Positions 1 through 10,864 are shown, counted from the first letter of the stretch. The stretch: DNA of 64,000 nucleotides from an uncultured Lachnospiraceae bacterium (GCA_947570615.1 CANOVJ010000004.1:1-64000); one strand, 5' to 3'. Notes: generated by a model from the sequence alone, not told the origin. Made by a program: numbers and translations.

Positions 1-175
1 CCAGATATTGAATTTTCAAGGTACATAGCTAAAATCTATGTGCGAAGTTTGAGTACATTAATTATACATCGGCCACTCCCTTTTGAAAACTGAATTCTTT
101 TCATAACTCCACCCACTTTTTATTTTGATCAGGCTGTGTCCTGGTTCGTTCTTTACTGATATGTTCACACTCGGA
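1..175. other. Left-edge intergenic stretch, no gene seen
   Basis: No coding region or RNA gene is recognisable here. It is AT-richer than the rest of the window. A 6-bp hairpin lies at 23-41. A TTGAAAACTGAATT-like string occurs on the plus strand around 82-96 and a related TTGAAAATTCAATA-like string occurs on the minus strand around 5-18. Such strings are often seen in spacers next to rRNA genes of Firmicutes, so an rRNA operon may lie just outside the left edge. That is a guess. Confidence 0.3.
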
Positions 176-997
176 TTACAGGGATTGCATCTCGGCTTTC
201 CATTGTTTCGACGTCATCTTTTCCCCATTCCTGAACTCGGAGGGAGTGACGCCGGTTATTTTTTTGAACTGACGGTAAAAATGAACCTCATTGGAATAAC
301 CGCAGAGCTCTGCAACCTGATCGATGGGGAGGCTGCTGGTGAGGAGGGTATATCTGGCGTGATCGATGCGCATCCGGATCAGGTCGCGGTGGAAGGAGAT
401 ACCAAAGTGCTTTTTATATAAATATTGAAAATAGGATTCGCTGATCCCGAGGCGGCGGGAAATTTCTCCGATAGAGTGGCGCTGAGAAAAATGATTCGCC
501 GCATCCAGCCGCACAAGCTGGAGCTCATTATAATAAGGAAGCGTTGTCTCCTTATTATTTCTGGTCTGCCAGGCGGCAAACAGGTGATTGAAAAGAAGCT
601 GAAAAAGGCAGTCCGTGTTTTCTCCGGCGTAGTCGGGATGACCATAGGAATGCTCCCACAGGAGCTGGCGGATGCAGAAGGTATAAAGCTCGGTATTGCC
701 GATGGGAAAGGGGACATTGGCAAGGTGGTCGAGCTGTCCTTTGAGGGGGCAGTCCTCGATGGAAAAATGGAGCCAGTCGTCCACGTAATCGCCCTGCGGA
801 TTTCCGTAATAATAGGAGGTTCCGGGAGCAATCACAAGCGCATCCCCGGGCCGGGCGCTATAGGAGGCTTCGCCGAGCTGAAATTCTCCGCCGGAGCGTA
901 TGATGAGCAGAACGTAGTGGGGAAGCCCGTCAGGGCGTGACATCTGGTAGGGGCTTGGGTGTCTGGCCTCATAGCCTCCTGTAATCGCATGGAGCAT
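176..997 (-). CDS. AraC family transcriptional regulator
   Basis: A 273-residue protein of the usual AraC length. Residues about 10-150 form a cupin-like sensor domain (pattern RPGDALVIAPG near residue 50). Residues about 172-258 carry two helix-turn-helix motifs ending in the family signature GYSNEVHFYRQFKK and GVTPSEFR. It is divergent from the GH88 gene at 1200, and AraC proteins in this arrangement normally switch the neighbouring sugar genes on when a ligand binds the cupin. The likely targets are therefore GH88 and the heparinase-like lyase; the ligand, perhaps an unsaturated uronate oligosaccharide, is inferred from neighbours only. A near-perfect sigma-A promoter lies upstream. Confidence 0.93.
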   Translation of the reverse strand: MLHAITGGYEARHPSPYQMSRPDGLPHYVLLIIRSGGEFQLGEASYSARPGDALVIAPGTSYYYGNPQGDYVDDWLHFSIEDCPLKGQLDHLANVPFPIGNTELYTFCIRQLLWEHSYGHPDYAGENTDCLFQLLFNHLFAAWQTRNNKETTLPYYNELQLVRLDAANHFSQRHSIGEISRRLGISESYFQYLYKKHFGISFHRDLIRMRIDHARYTLLTSSLPIDQVAELCGYSNEVHFYRQFKKITGVTPSEFRNGEKMTSKQWKAEMQSL

Positions 998-1042
998 GGG
1001 GTTCCTCCTCCTTAAAATAGTAGAAAAGGTTAGTTTTGGTGT

Positions 1043-1071
1043 ATTATAGGATATTATATTTTTTCTGTCAA
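1043..1071 (-). promoter_or_regulatory. Consensus sigma-A promoter of the AraC gene
   Basis: On the minus strand TTGACA (1066-1071) and TATAAT (1043-1048) are separated by exactly 17 bp. This reads towards the AraC gene, about 45 bp upstream of its start. A plus-strand TATAAT at 1077-1082 with a poor -35 may serve the GH88 gene, as expected for a promoter that needs an activator. Confidence 0.75.
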
Positions 1072-1199
1072 CATTATATAATCAGATTATGTATAAGGCA
1101 TGCGCTCTGGCGCGCGGCAGTAGCGTATTGGTTAGTTCCGGGGCAGACCTTTTTCAGAAGAAAAATCGCCTCCGGGCGGCACATGAAAGGAGAACAACG

Positions 1200-2339
1200 A
1201 TGCAGCTCAATGAAATGCAGACAAAATGGGCACAGGAGACGCTGGATAAGACGGCCGGGAAGCTCGCGAAGGTGAGCAGGCGCTCGAAGGACAAAATCCC
1301 CTATACCACGGTGAACGGCGTACACGACGACAAGTCCGGGGAGGGGGCCATCGGCTGGTGGACGAACGGCTTCTGGGGCGGGATGATGTGGCAGATGTAC
1401 ACCCTCACCGGGGAGGAATTTTATAAGGAGGTTGCACAGGACAACGAGCGGAAGCTGGATGCGAACCTGATGGATTACAACAAGCTGGATCACGACAACG
1501 GCTTTAAGTGGCTTCCCACGGCGGTGGCCAATTACCGCGTGAGCGGGGATCCTGCCTCCAGAAACAGAGGTCTTCTTGCGGCGGCCAATCTGGCGGGGCG
1601 TTATAACAGCGCGGGCAGATTTATCCGGGCTTGGAACAACTGGGACGACACCGCCGACCGCACAGGCTGGGCGATCATCGACTGTATGATGAATCTGCCT
1701 CTTCTGTACTGGGCCAGCGAGGAGCTGGGTGATCCCAGATTTTACCAGATTGCGGTCAATCATGCCAACACGGCCAGGGAGTGCTTTGTGAGAGGGGACG
1801 GGTCTGTGAATCACATCGTGTCCTTTGATCCTGTGAGCGGCGGAATGATTGAGAGCTTCGGCGGCCAGGGATACGGCGTGGGCTCCTCCTGGACCAGGGG
1901 CCAGAGCTGGGGACTTTACGGCTTTACCTTAAGCTATCTGCACACGAAGGATGCGGCTTTCCTGGAGACGGCGGAGCGGATCGCCAATTACTTTATCGCC
2001 AACATCCCGGAGAGCGGACTGATTCCGGTGGACTTCCGTCAGCCCGCAGATGTGACCTGGGAGGATTCCACGGCGGCGGCCATCGCGGCCTGCGGCCTGA
2101 TCGAGCTGGCGAAGCTGAAGGAGGGCAGACAGAGCGGGATTTATCTGGATGCCGCGCTTAAGATGCTTAAGGCTCTTACCGAAAAGAGCTTTAACTGGAA
2201 CGAGGAGGAGGACGAACTGCTGACGAAGTGTTCGGCGGCCTACCACGAAAAGGAGCATGAGTTTTCCATTATTTATGGAGATTACTATTTCCTGGAGGCG
2301 CTTATGAAGCTCACCGGGAAAGAGCTGTTTATCTGGTAG
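1200..2339 (+). CDS. GH88 unsaturated glucuronyl hydrolase
   Basis: A 379-residue cytoplasmic protein, the normal size for family GH88. These enzymes hydrate the 4,5-unsaturated uronic acid left by polysaccharide lyases and release it from the disaccharide. The start at 1200 is chosen because AAAGGAG sits 6-7 bases upstream; the open frame runs further up without support. The two catalytic aspartates of the family fit D99 (in DHDNGF) and D161 (in IIDCMMNL), with the expected spacing of about 61 residues; GQSWGLYG and a Trp-rich N-terminal half also match. It is directly followed by the heparinase-like lyase gene, the enzyme expected to make its substrate. Exact substrate (heparin, chondroitin or ulvan-type) cannot be told. 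Confidence 0.88.
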   Translation: MQLNEMQTKWAQETLDKTAGKLAKVSRRSKDKIPYTTVNGVHDDKSGEGAIGWWTNGFWGGMMWQMYTLTGEEFYKEVAQDNERKLDANLMDYNKLDHDNGFKWLPTAVANYRVSGDPASRNRGLLAAANLAGRYNSAGRFIRAWNNWDDTADRTGWAIIDCMMNLPLLYWASEELGDPRFYQIAVNHANTARECFVRGDGSVNHIVSFDPVSGGMIESFGGQGYGVGSSWTRGQSWGLYGFTLSYLHTKDAAFLETAERIANYFIANIPESGLIPVDFRQPADVTWEDSTAAAIAACGLIELAKLKEGRQSGIYLDAALKMLKALTEKSFNWNEEEDELLTKCSAAYHEKEHEFSIIYGDYYFLEALMKLTGKELFIW

Positions 2340-2406
2340 GGCATGCCGGAGCCGGGATTTGTGATATGAAAAGGCGATATCTTTAAAAGGAGGCAGTACA
2401 TAGATC

Positions 2407-4255
2407 ATGTTCAGTGAGATTGTAAATCAGCTCCGGGGGGAGCTTGCAGTGTATCATCCCTTTGCGACGATCAGTGAGAGAGCGGCTTGGGACGGTCTGG
2501 ACCAGGAGTGGAGAAGGCAGGCCGTCCGGCTGGGGGAGGAGTACCTGGGTTTCGAATGGCCCTATATGTCCGCCACGGATTTTATGGATTTTTCCCGGAC
2601 GGGAAACCGGATACGGTTCGAGACCCGCTTTTTTTTCCAAGCGTCATGCGCTGAGCGCGCTGGTGCTTGCGGAGTGTGTGGAGAACAGGGGGAGATTTCT
2701 GGACGATATCGTCAACGGGATTTATTCCACCTGTGACGAGAATGCCTGGAATCTGCCCGCCCACAACGGACATTATTTCGGGGAAGGGTATGCTCTTCCC
2801 GATCTGACCCGGCCCATCATCGATCTGTTTGCCTGCGAGACGGGCTCTGTGATGGCGACGGCGCTTTATCTGCTGGAGCCGGTTCTGGACGGGATGTGCC
2901 CTGTGATCACAAGGCGGATCCGCTATGAGCTGGAGCGGCGGGTCCTTACGCCCTACCTGGGAGAATACTTTGCCTGGATGGGAAACGGAAAGGATCCTTT
3001 AAATAACTGGACGCCCTGGTGTACCCAGAATGTGCTTCACTCCGCTTTTCTGGCCGGCGGCTGCGAGGAGCGGAGGATGGAGATCCTGACAAAGGCCTGC
3101 CGCAGTCTGGATTACTTCCTGGAGGAGTATGGGGAGGACGGCTGTTGTGACGAGGGGGCCCAGTATTACCACCATGCGGGCCTTTGCCTGGCGGCGATCC
3201 TGGATCTGTGCAACGGCGTCAGCGGGGGAGCCTTCGAAGGGATCGCCCGGGAGCCCAAAATCAGGAATATGGCGGATTATATTTTCAAGGTTCACGTGGA
3301 CGATATCTATTATGTGAACTTTGCGGACTGCTCTCCTGTGGCGGGCCGTCTGGGCGGACGGGAATTTCTGTTTGCGAAAATGACTGGCAATCAGGACATG
3401 ATGGCCTTTGTGGCGGACGATTTCAGAAATGGTCTTCCTCAGACGCTTCTGCTTAAGGGGGAAAACAATCTGTTCCACCGTCTGATGAACGCCTTTTTCG
3501 TGTCGGAAATGAGAGCCTGCCAGAGCGCCCAAACGCCTGTGCCTCCGGACGTCTATTATCCCAGCGTGGGCCTGATGGTGGCGCGGGATGATAAGCTGCT
3601 TCTGGCGGCCAAGGCGGGAGACAACGCGGACAGCCACAACCACAACGACGTGGGAAGCTTTACCATTTACAGGGATGGAAAGCCCATGTTTATCGATATC
3701 GGCGTGGAGACCTACACACAGAAGACCTTTTCCGACAGGCGCTATGAGATCTGGACCATGCAGTCCTCTTATCACAACCTGCCGGAGATCAACGGTTACA
3801 TGCAGCTTCCCGGAGCGCAGTACCGGGCGCAGGAGGTGAGCTGTGAGCTGGAGAGCTGTACCCTGGCCATGGAGCTGGCCGGGGCTTATCCGAAGGAGTG
3901 CGGGATCCGCTCCTACCGGAGAGAGATTCGCCTTGAAAAGGGCAGGGAGATCGTGGTGCGGGACAGCTTTTCCTTTGACGGGGATTCCTGCGGGGAGTCT
4001 GCCGCCGGGAAAAACACGCTGATCTTAAATCTGATGACATATGAGAAACCGGCGCCGGAGCAGACAGAAGAGCCCGGCGCGAAAGTCCTTCGGATCGGGG
4101 AGGAGGGCGGGAAGCTTCTTCTGGAGAACGCCCATGTGAAGGCCATAGAGGCGATCCCCATCACGGACGCGCGGCTTCAGAACGCCTGGAAGCACGATGT
4201 ATACAGGATTCTGGTGGAGCCGGATAAGGAAAATATGACGCTCAGAATCAGTTAA
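2407..4255 (+). CDS. Heparinase II/III-like lyase, frameshifted
   Basis: Two overlapping frames together give one about 615-residue heparinase II/III family protein (alginate/heparin-type polysaccharide lyase). The N-terminal part (2407 to about 2636) ends in RFETRFF; the match continues in the +1 frame with SKRHALSALVLAECVE, and the break lies in a run of eight T at 2629-2636. Seven T would restore a single frame. The N-terminal half is the (alpha/alpha) toroid; the C-terminal half has the metal and histidine motif DSHNHNDVGSF near 3630-3660. No signal peptide, so it acts on imported oligosaccharides. It follows GH88 and is probably co-transcribed. The break may be a sequencing error, a real mutation, or slippage. 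Confidence 0.8.
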
Positions 4256-4275
4256 TGGAATGGGAAGGAACATAA

Positions 4276-4310
4276 GGATGCCCGGCGAAGCCTGGCATCC
4301 GTTGTTTTTT
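4276..4310 (+). terminator. Rho-independent terminator after the lyase gene
   Basis: A GC-rich hairpin with arms GGATGCC and GGCATCC (4276-4300), containing an inner GGC/GCC pair, is followed by GTTGTTTTTT. It closes the GH88-lyase operon. Confidence 0.85.
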
Positions 4311-4353
4311 CAGAGAGCCGTGAAAACAGGTGGATGAAACGCCGTTTTTCTGA

Positions 4354-4359
4354 TAAAAT
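4354..4359 (+). promoter_or_regulatory. Candidate extended -10 of the GH13 gene
   Basis: TGATAAAAT forms an extended -10 (TGn followed by TAAAAT) 43 bp before the GH13 start. No convincing -35 is seen. The same TGATAAAAT string is the -10 ahead of pseB. Confidence 0.35.
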
Positions 4360-4402
4360 GGAGAAAGACAGGTTCGAAAAATAACGACAGGGGGAAACAA
4401 AG

Positions 4403-6502
<2,100 letters not shown>

Positions 6503-6554
6503 GAACAGGTTGAAAAAAGACCTGCGTCAGGCGAAAGAAAACGGGAGGAAAAGG

Positions 6555-7346
6555 ATGCTGTCGATTGCGGTCTGCGACGATGAAATTCTGGAATGCTGCC
6601 GGATCTCCGGGCAGGTGAAACGGATTTTACAGGACATGGGAATAGCCCATGTCCTGTATGAATATCACAGCGGCGGAGAGCTTCTGAGGGCGGCGCGGCG
6701 ATTCGATATTGTTCTGCTGGACATTCTCATGGAGGGGCTGGACGGCATGAGGACGGCGGAGCTGTTCCGGGAGGAGCCCTGCCGGGAAAAAGCCTTTCCG
6801 GGGGAAGCCTCCTGTGAAAAAAAGCCCGCCGGGGAGGCTTCGGCCGGAAAAATACCCCGGCCCCTTCTGATCTTCGTCACCGCCAGCCGGGAGTATGTGT
6901 TTGACGCGTTCGAGGTGGAGGCCTTTCAGTATCTGGTCAAGCCTGTGGGGGAGGGAAGGCTGCGGAGGGTTCTCGGGCGGGCGGTAGAAAAACTCTCGGT
7001 ATCCTCCCGCGAGTTTATCCTGGTGAGCAGCGGCCGCAGGCAGATCAGACTGCTTTTGGAGGATGTGGTTTATTTTGAAATATTCGGGAGGGTGATTCAC
7101 GCCCATGGAGGAGGGGGCGACACGGAATTTTATGAAAAGATCGGCGTGCTGGAAAAAAAGCTTTCCGGAAAAGGGTTTTTCAGATGCCACAAAAGCTATC
7201 TGGTAAATCTGCGCCATGTGGAGGGGTATAGCCGACAGGAGGCGCTTCTGGATAACGGGGAAAGCGTTGTGATCTCAAAGAGGCGTTACGAGGATTTCTG
7301 TCAGGCGATCCTCGCTTTTATGAAGAAAAACGGAGGGATCCTGTGA
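6555..7346 (+). CDS. LytTR response regulator (AgrA type)
   Basis: A 263-residue response regulator. The receiver domain begins at residue 3 with acidic pair D8-D9, phosphoacceptor D56 (in VLLDILM) and the K of LVKPVG. The C-terminal LytTR DNA-binding domain covers about residues 155-250 (FFRCHKSYLVNLRHV is typical). The start at 6555 has GGAGG six bases upstream; a TTG at 6510 has none. Odd feature: between helix 3 and strand 4 of the receiver (about residues 74-101) there is a low-complexity insert with the repeated unit GEAS, absent from ordinary members. The gene overlaps the next by four bases, so it pairs with the GHKL kinase. Confidence 0.9.
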   Translation: MLSIAVCDDEILECCRISGQVKRILQDMGIAHVLYEYHSGGELLRAARRFDIVLLDILMEGLDGMRTAELFREEPCREKAFPGEASCEKKPAGEASAGKIPRPLLIFVTASREYVFDAFEVEAFQYLVKPVGEGRLRRVLGRAVEKLSVSSREFILVSSGRRQIRLLLEDVVYFEIFGRVIHAHGGGGDTEFYEKIGVLEKKLSGKGFFRCHKSYLVNLRHVEGYSRQEALLDNGESVVISKRRYEDFCQAILAFMKKNGGIL

Positions 7347-8725
7347 GTCGGGAGTTTTTTTGGGGATTGCTTCTGCTCCATCTTCTGGCAGACGGAGGAT
7401 ATGTCTGGGCGCTGACAGGGTTTTTCGGGCGGCGTCTTAAGGACGCCAGAGGGGGCAGAGGAGGACGGATCGCCTTCGCAGGAGCGCTTACGGGGGCGCT
7501 TCTTGTCATGGGAGCGGTTCAGGAAATATGGTACATTCCCTTTTTTCTGGCGGCGGCCATAAGACATGCGCTGCTGATCGGGCTGGTCATGCTGTTTTTC
7601 ATGGCAGAGCCGGAAAAAAAGTTATTTGGCGCGGTACTGGCAATGACCGTCGAGGTGCTGGCCGGAAATTTTGGGAATTCCCTGTTGTCGATGGTGACGC
7701 TGTGCGTGAGGAAGTGGTTTATGGAAGGGGAGAACGCTTCCGTCAGCCTGTGGGGGAACGCTCTGCCGGCTGTGCTGGCCAGAGGCGGGGTAATCCTGGC
7801 AGTCTGTCTGTCGGAGCGGCCGCTGGGGGAGATCTTTTCCGGGAGAATGAAAAGATGGTATGTACTGCTGTCCCTTCCGCTTCTGTTTATCGTGGCAGTG
7901 GTGGATCTGGTAAATTACGGCGCAAGCGTCGGGATTATGGTGGTGTCCGATGTAAACGGGCCGGATTACTGGAATGAATACGACAATGAGATTTTCAGCC
8001 ATCTGGGAATCTGTATTGTGACGGCGCTGTCCATGTGCGCGGCGGGGGTATATGTTTCCGGAATGAACCGGATCTGGCTGGAACAGCAGAAGAAGGAACG
8101 TTACCGCTCGCAGTTGGATTTTTACAGACTGCTGGAGGAGCAGTATGGCCAGATGGAGCGTCTGCGGCATGATATGAAAAATCATCTGATCGCGCTGACC
8201 GGTCTCTGGAAGAACCGGGAGTGGAACAAAATGGGAGATTACCTTACCCGGATGCAGGAGGCGGGCGATTTCGGGGAGGAGGAGGCTACAGGAAGCCGGG
8301 CAGTGGACGCGCTTCTTTGTAAAAAGCGCAGACAGGCAGAGGAGCAGGGGATCCGGTGGGAGTGCGATGTGCGGATACCGAGGGATTGTCCTGCGGACGA
8401 GTTTGACCTGTGCGTGCTGATGGGAAATCTTCTGGACAACGCGCTGACCGGAGCGCAGAGCTATGTGAGGATCCGGGCGGGCGCAGTAAAAAAATGCTTT
8501 CTGCTGGAGGTGGAGAACAACTCTCCGGGCGGGGGGTTGCAGGGCGATTTCTTAAGGAATGCGGGAAAAGTCAGATATTCCACAAAGAAAAATGCGGGGG
8601 AGCATGGAATCGGCCTTCTGAATGTGCGGGGAACGGTTGAGAAATATGACGGGATTATGAATGTGGAGGCCGGGGATGGGATTTTTGCGGTATCACTGCT
8701 CCTGCCGCCGGCGTCATTCTCATGA
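7343..8725 (+). CDS. GHKL sensor histidine kinase (AgrC type)
   Basis: A 460-residue membrane kinase that starts with GTG overlapping the stop of its regulator. The first about 240 residues hold six or so hydrophobic segments. The phosphoacceptor region is LRHDMKNHLIAL, and the GHKL ATPase domain shows the N box NLLDNALTGA and the G box GEHGIGLLNV. Such kinases sense small peptides or unknown ligands and phosphorylate the LytTR partner. No AgrD-like peptide or AgrB protease gene is seen near it, so it is not an obvious quorum-sensing locus; the signal is unknown. Confidence 0.9.
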   Translation: MSREFFWGLLLLHLLADGGYVWALTGFFGRRLKDARGGRGGRIAFAGALTGALLVMGAVQEIWYIPFFLAAAIRHALLIGLVMLFFMAEPEKKLFGAVLAMTVEVLAGNFGNSLLSMVTLCVRKWFMEGENASVSLWGNALPAVLARGGVILAVCLSERPLGEIFSGRMKRWYVLLSLPLLFIVAVVDLVNYGASVGIMVVSDVNGPDYWNEYDNEIFSHLGICIVTALSMCAAGVYVSGMNRIWLEQQKKERYRSQLDFYRLLEEQYGQMERLRHDMKNHLIALTGLWKNREWNKMGDYLTRMQEAGDFGEEEATGSRAVDALLCKKRRQAEEQGIRWECDVRIPRDCPADEFDLCVLMGNLLDNALTGAQSYVRIRAGAVKKCFLLEVENNSPGGGLQGDFLRNAGKVRYSTKKNAGEHGIGLLNVRGTVEKYDGIMNVEAGDGIFAVSLLLPPASFS

Positions 8726-8830
8726 CAGGATTACCCCGGAAAGGATGTGCCGGATGGGCGCCCGGGGAGAGACGAAATCCGCTTGTGACGGGGAGAGGGC
8801 CATTTGCAGCATTGCGCTAAGATAGGGGAG

Positions 8831-8857
8831 GGCTTTGCCGATATGTATGGCAAAGCC
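8831..8857. other. Imperfect stem-loop upstream of the 8903 gene
   Basis: Arms GGCTTTGCC and GGCAAAGCC enclose a 9-base loop. It is followed by TGATTTAATATAA, not by a clean T run, so a weak terminator for the kinase operon or a leader structure are both possible. Confidence 0.4.
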
Positions 8858-8902
8858 TGATTTAATATAAGGACGGCTGGCGCGGAAAGGAGCTGAAGGA
8901 GA

Positions 8903-9394
8903 TTGCATGTAAAAACGATGGCAGGGCTCACAGGAGCCAGAACCAATATGGAGCTTGCCAGGGTTCCCATGAGGGTTTATAAGGAGGCAAGACGCAGAGG
9001 CGACCTCTCTGCCATGGAGCGGGCCATGGGATATACCGTGGAGTTCCAGGAGCAGGCGGAGGATTACAGTGAAAAGGCGCAGGAGGGCATGGAGGAGGAT
9101 GCCAGACTGGCCGGAGAGAAGGCGGAGCTGCAAAGGCAGCAGATGGCAGAGGAACGCAGGACGAAGCGGGATGCGGAGCGGGAACGGCTGGAAAGCCTTC
9201 GGGCAGCGGACGGCGCGCAGGCGAAGGGGACAGGAGAAGTCCGGGCAGAAAGCGCGAATGTGGAGACGGAGAAAACAAAACAGGTTCCGTCCATCAACGA
9301 CACGGTGGAGATCAGCAGGGAGGGAAAGGCGCTGCTGGAGGCAGAAAGAGGCAGAACAGTAAACACTTCGACAGGCGAAACCGTGCAGAAATAA
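8903..9394 (+). CDS. Predicted coiled-coil protein, function unknown
   Basis: A 163-residue, highly charged, soluble protein with no membrane segment. Residues about 40-115 are rich in E, K, R, Q and A and should form a long helix or coiled coil. Near the C-terminus it has SINDTVEISREGKALLEAE; a D-x-VEIS-x-EG pattern of this sort occurs in several small Clostridia proteins and resembles the end of FlgM-like and FlxA-linked proteins, but that is not enough to assign a role. The TTG start at 8903 has AAAGGAG ten bases upstream; ATG at 8918 is an alternative. It lies 20 bases before a FlxA-like gene, which suggests joint expression. Confidence 0.7.
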   Translation: MHVKTMAGLTGARTNMELARVPMRVYKEARRRGDLSAMERAMGYTVEFQEQAEDYSEKAQEGMEEDARLAGEKAELQRQQMAEERRTKRDAERERLESLRAADGAQAKGTGEVRAESANVETEKTKQVPSINDTVEISREGKALLEAERGRTVNTSTGETVQK

Positions 9395-9414
9395 GAGTAA
9401 GGATTGGAAGGAGG

Positions 9415-9732
9415 ATGGCGATCATCATGAAAGTGGAAGGATTACAACAAATGGCTCCTGCCGCCGGTATGGCGGGAGCCGGAAAAGGGGAAGCGGCGGT
9501 AGAAAGACAGATTCAGGCGTTGCAGAGGGATTTAAACCGGCTTGAACAGAAGCAGGAGCTGACCGGAGAGGAACAGAAGGAGAAGCAGAAGCTTGAAAAA
9601 CAGATCGACAGCCTGAAACGGCAGCTGTTACAGATGCAGACGCAGGAGAAAAAGGAGACGGACGGGGAGAAGGCCGCACAGTCCCCATTGAAAGAGGAGG
9701 GGAAAGGGGATGCGGTAGACGCTTTTGTATAA
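9415..9732 (+). CDS. FlxA-like protein
   Basis: A 105-residue protein matching the FlxA-like family: VERQIQALQRDLNRLEQ followed by a KQKLEKQIDSLKRQLLQMQ helix, i.e. two amphipathic helices that can pair. In E. coli flxA is transcribed with flagellar genes, but its biochemical role is not known, and no flagellar genes are in this window. The start is unclear: GGAAGGAGG at 9406-9414 touches the ATG at 9415 and is 12 bases before a second ATG at 9427. It is probably co-transcribed with the coiled-coil gene upstream. Confidence 0.75.
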   Translation: MAIIMKVEGLQQMAPAAGMAGAGKGEAAVERQIQALQRDLNRLEQKQELTGEEQKEKQKLEKQIDSLKRQLLQMQTQEKKETDGEKAAQSPLKEEGKGDAVDAFV

Positions 9733-9789
9733 GGCGTCCTGTGCTCTTTATACTGTTTTGGATATTAATGTGGACCGGAGAATATAAAT

Positions 9790-9847
9790 GCACCCTTATG
9801 GGAATGTTTTGAACCGCGCGGGATTGAAAACATGCCTGTAAGGGTGC
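9790..9847. repeat. Two-tier inverted repeat upstream of the lipoprotein gene
   Basis: An outer 9-bp perfect repeat (GCACCCTTA at 9790-9798, TAAGGGTGC at 9839-9847) encloses an inner 7-bp repeat (ATGTTTT at 9804-9810, AAAACAT at 9827-9833). The right arms overlap a candidate promoter, so it could be an operator as well as an RNA hairpin. Confidence 0.6.
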
Positions 9848-9853
9848 TATTAT
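9824..9853 (+). promoter_or_regulatory. Candidate promoter of the lipoprotein gene
   Basis: TTGAAA (9824-9829) and TATTAT (9848-9853) are 18 bp apart, 40 bp before the GTG start. The region between them is the right half of the inverted repeat. Confidence 0.4.
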
Positions 9854-9893
9854 GTGTTTGTGCAGGAAGGCTTAAGGACTGAAAGGAGATACT

Positions 9894-10805
9894 GTGAAAA
9901 AACGAATAATGAATCTGTTGGCATTGTGTGCATTAGCGATAACGATAACCGGTTGTGGGAAGGATGCAGGGACCGGGGAGGAGGGGCAGGAAAAGGCGCC
10001 GGATACGGTCATGGACGCTTCCGATACGCCCGGGCAGCCGCAGGAGGAACAGAGCTTACAGGAAGAGCAGGGGACGCAGGAAATTCAGGACACGCAGGAC
10101 ATGTCCGAGCCGGTGCAGGAGGAAGTAAACCCGGAGCCGGAAACGGTTATTATAACAAATCCATCCTGGGATTATTACATCTCGCAGCCGGCTGAGCCCG
10201 AGACAGCTCCGCTTTCGCTCACGGTTCTGGAGCAGAGCAAAAATCAGATCACGGATACGGAAGACTGGTTTGAGAGAAACGGGCTGGTCCTGCCGGAATA
10301 CAGAGACGGCAGATATTCCTGTCTCATTGAGGACGGTCTGCTGATCCATATTCTGGAAAACGGTGTGATGAAGGCGACTCTGGATTTTTCACAGTTTCAG
10401 TACGCGGATGATTTTAAGCCGGAGGACAGGGATTTCGTGGATCAGAATATAGGCGGGGGTGCAATCTGTGACGGGATTCTGTATGTATCCACCTTCCACT
10501 ATACCTATGCGCAGTCCTCGCCCCACAACGGCTATCTCACGGCCATCGACCTTTCGGATTACAGTGTTTTGTGGAAAACCCGGGCGCTGGTCTGCAATTC
10601 CAGGAATTTTGAGATGGTGGGGGATGTGATTCTCTGCGGATATGGCTTTACCGCTGAGGATGATTTTCTCTATCAGATTGACCGGAAAACCGGGGCTGTA
10701 ATCGGAGAGACAGATCTTGCCTCCATGATGGATTATATTGTGTATCAGGACGGCAGACTTTATGTGAGGACCTATCACACGGATTATGTGTTTGAGGTTG
10801 AGTGA
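9894..10805 (+). CDS. Lipoprotein with beta-propeller-like C-terminal part
   Basis: A 303-residue exported lipoprotein. The N-terminus is a type II signal (LAITITGC, lipidated Cys at residue 21), followed by an acidic, Q/E/P-rich linker up to about residue 90 that would span the wall. From about residue 120 onward, motifs such as GYLTAIDLSDYSVLWKTR and DDFLYQIDRKTGAVIGE look like PQQ-type beta-propeller blades, a fold used for binding rather than catalysis. The GTG start has GAAAGGAG six bases upstream. No specific partner is indicated; it may belong with the FlxA-like pair upstream or stand alone. Confidence 0.75.
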   Translation: MKKRIMNLLALCALAITITGCGKDAGTGEEGQEKAPDTVMDASDTPGQPQEEQSLQEEQGTQEIQDTQDMSEPVQEEVNPEPETVIITNPSWDYYISQPAEPETAPLSLTVLEQSKNQITDTEDWFERNGLVLPEYRDGRYSCLIEDGLLIHILENGVMKATLDFSQFQYADDFKPEDRDFVDQNIGGGAICDGILYVSTFHYTYAQSSPHNGYLTAIDLSDYSVLWKTRALVCNSRNFEMVGDVILCGYGFTAEDDFLYQIDRKTGAVIGETDLASMMDYIVYQDGRLYVRTYHTDYVFEVE

Positions 10806-10864
10806 GTGTTTGCCGTCCTGTGGTTGATGAGCTGTGCAGTTTATATATCTGCCTGTAAAGTATT

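Noticed and set aside
6510..6554. TTG start that extends the LytTR regulator by 15 residues
   Set aside because: No ribosome site; the ATG at 6555 has GGAGG at ideal distance and gives the family N-terminus.
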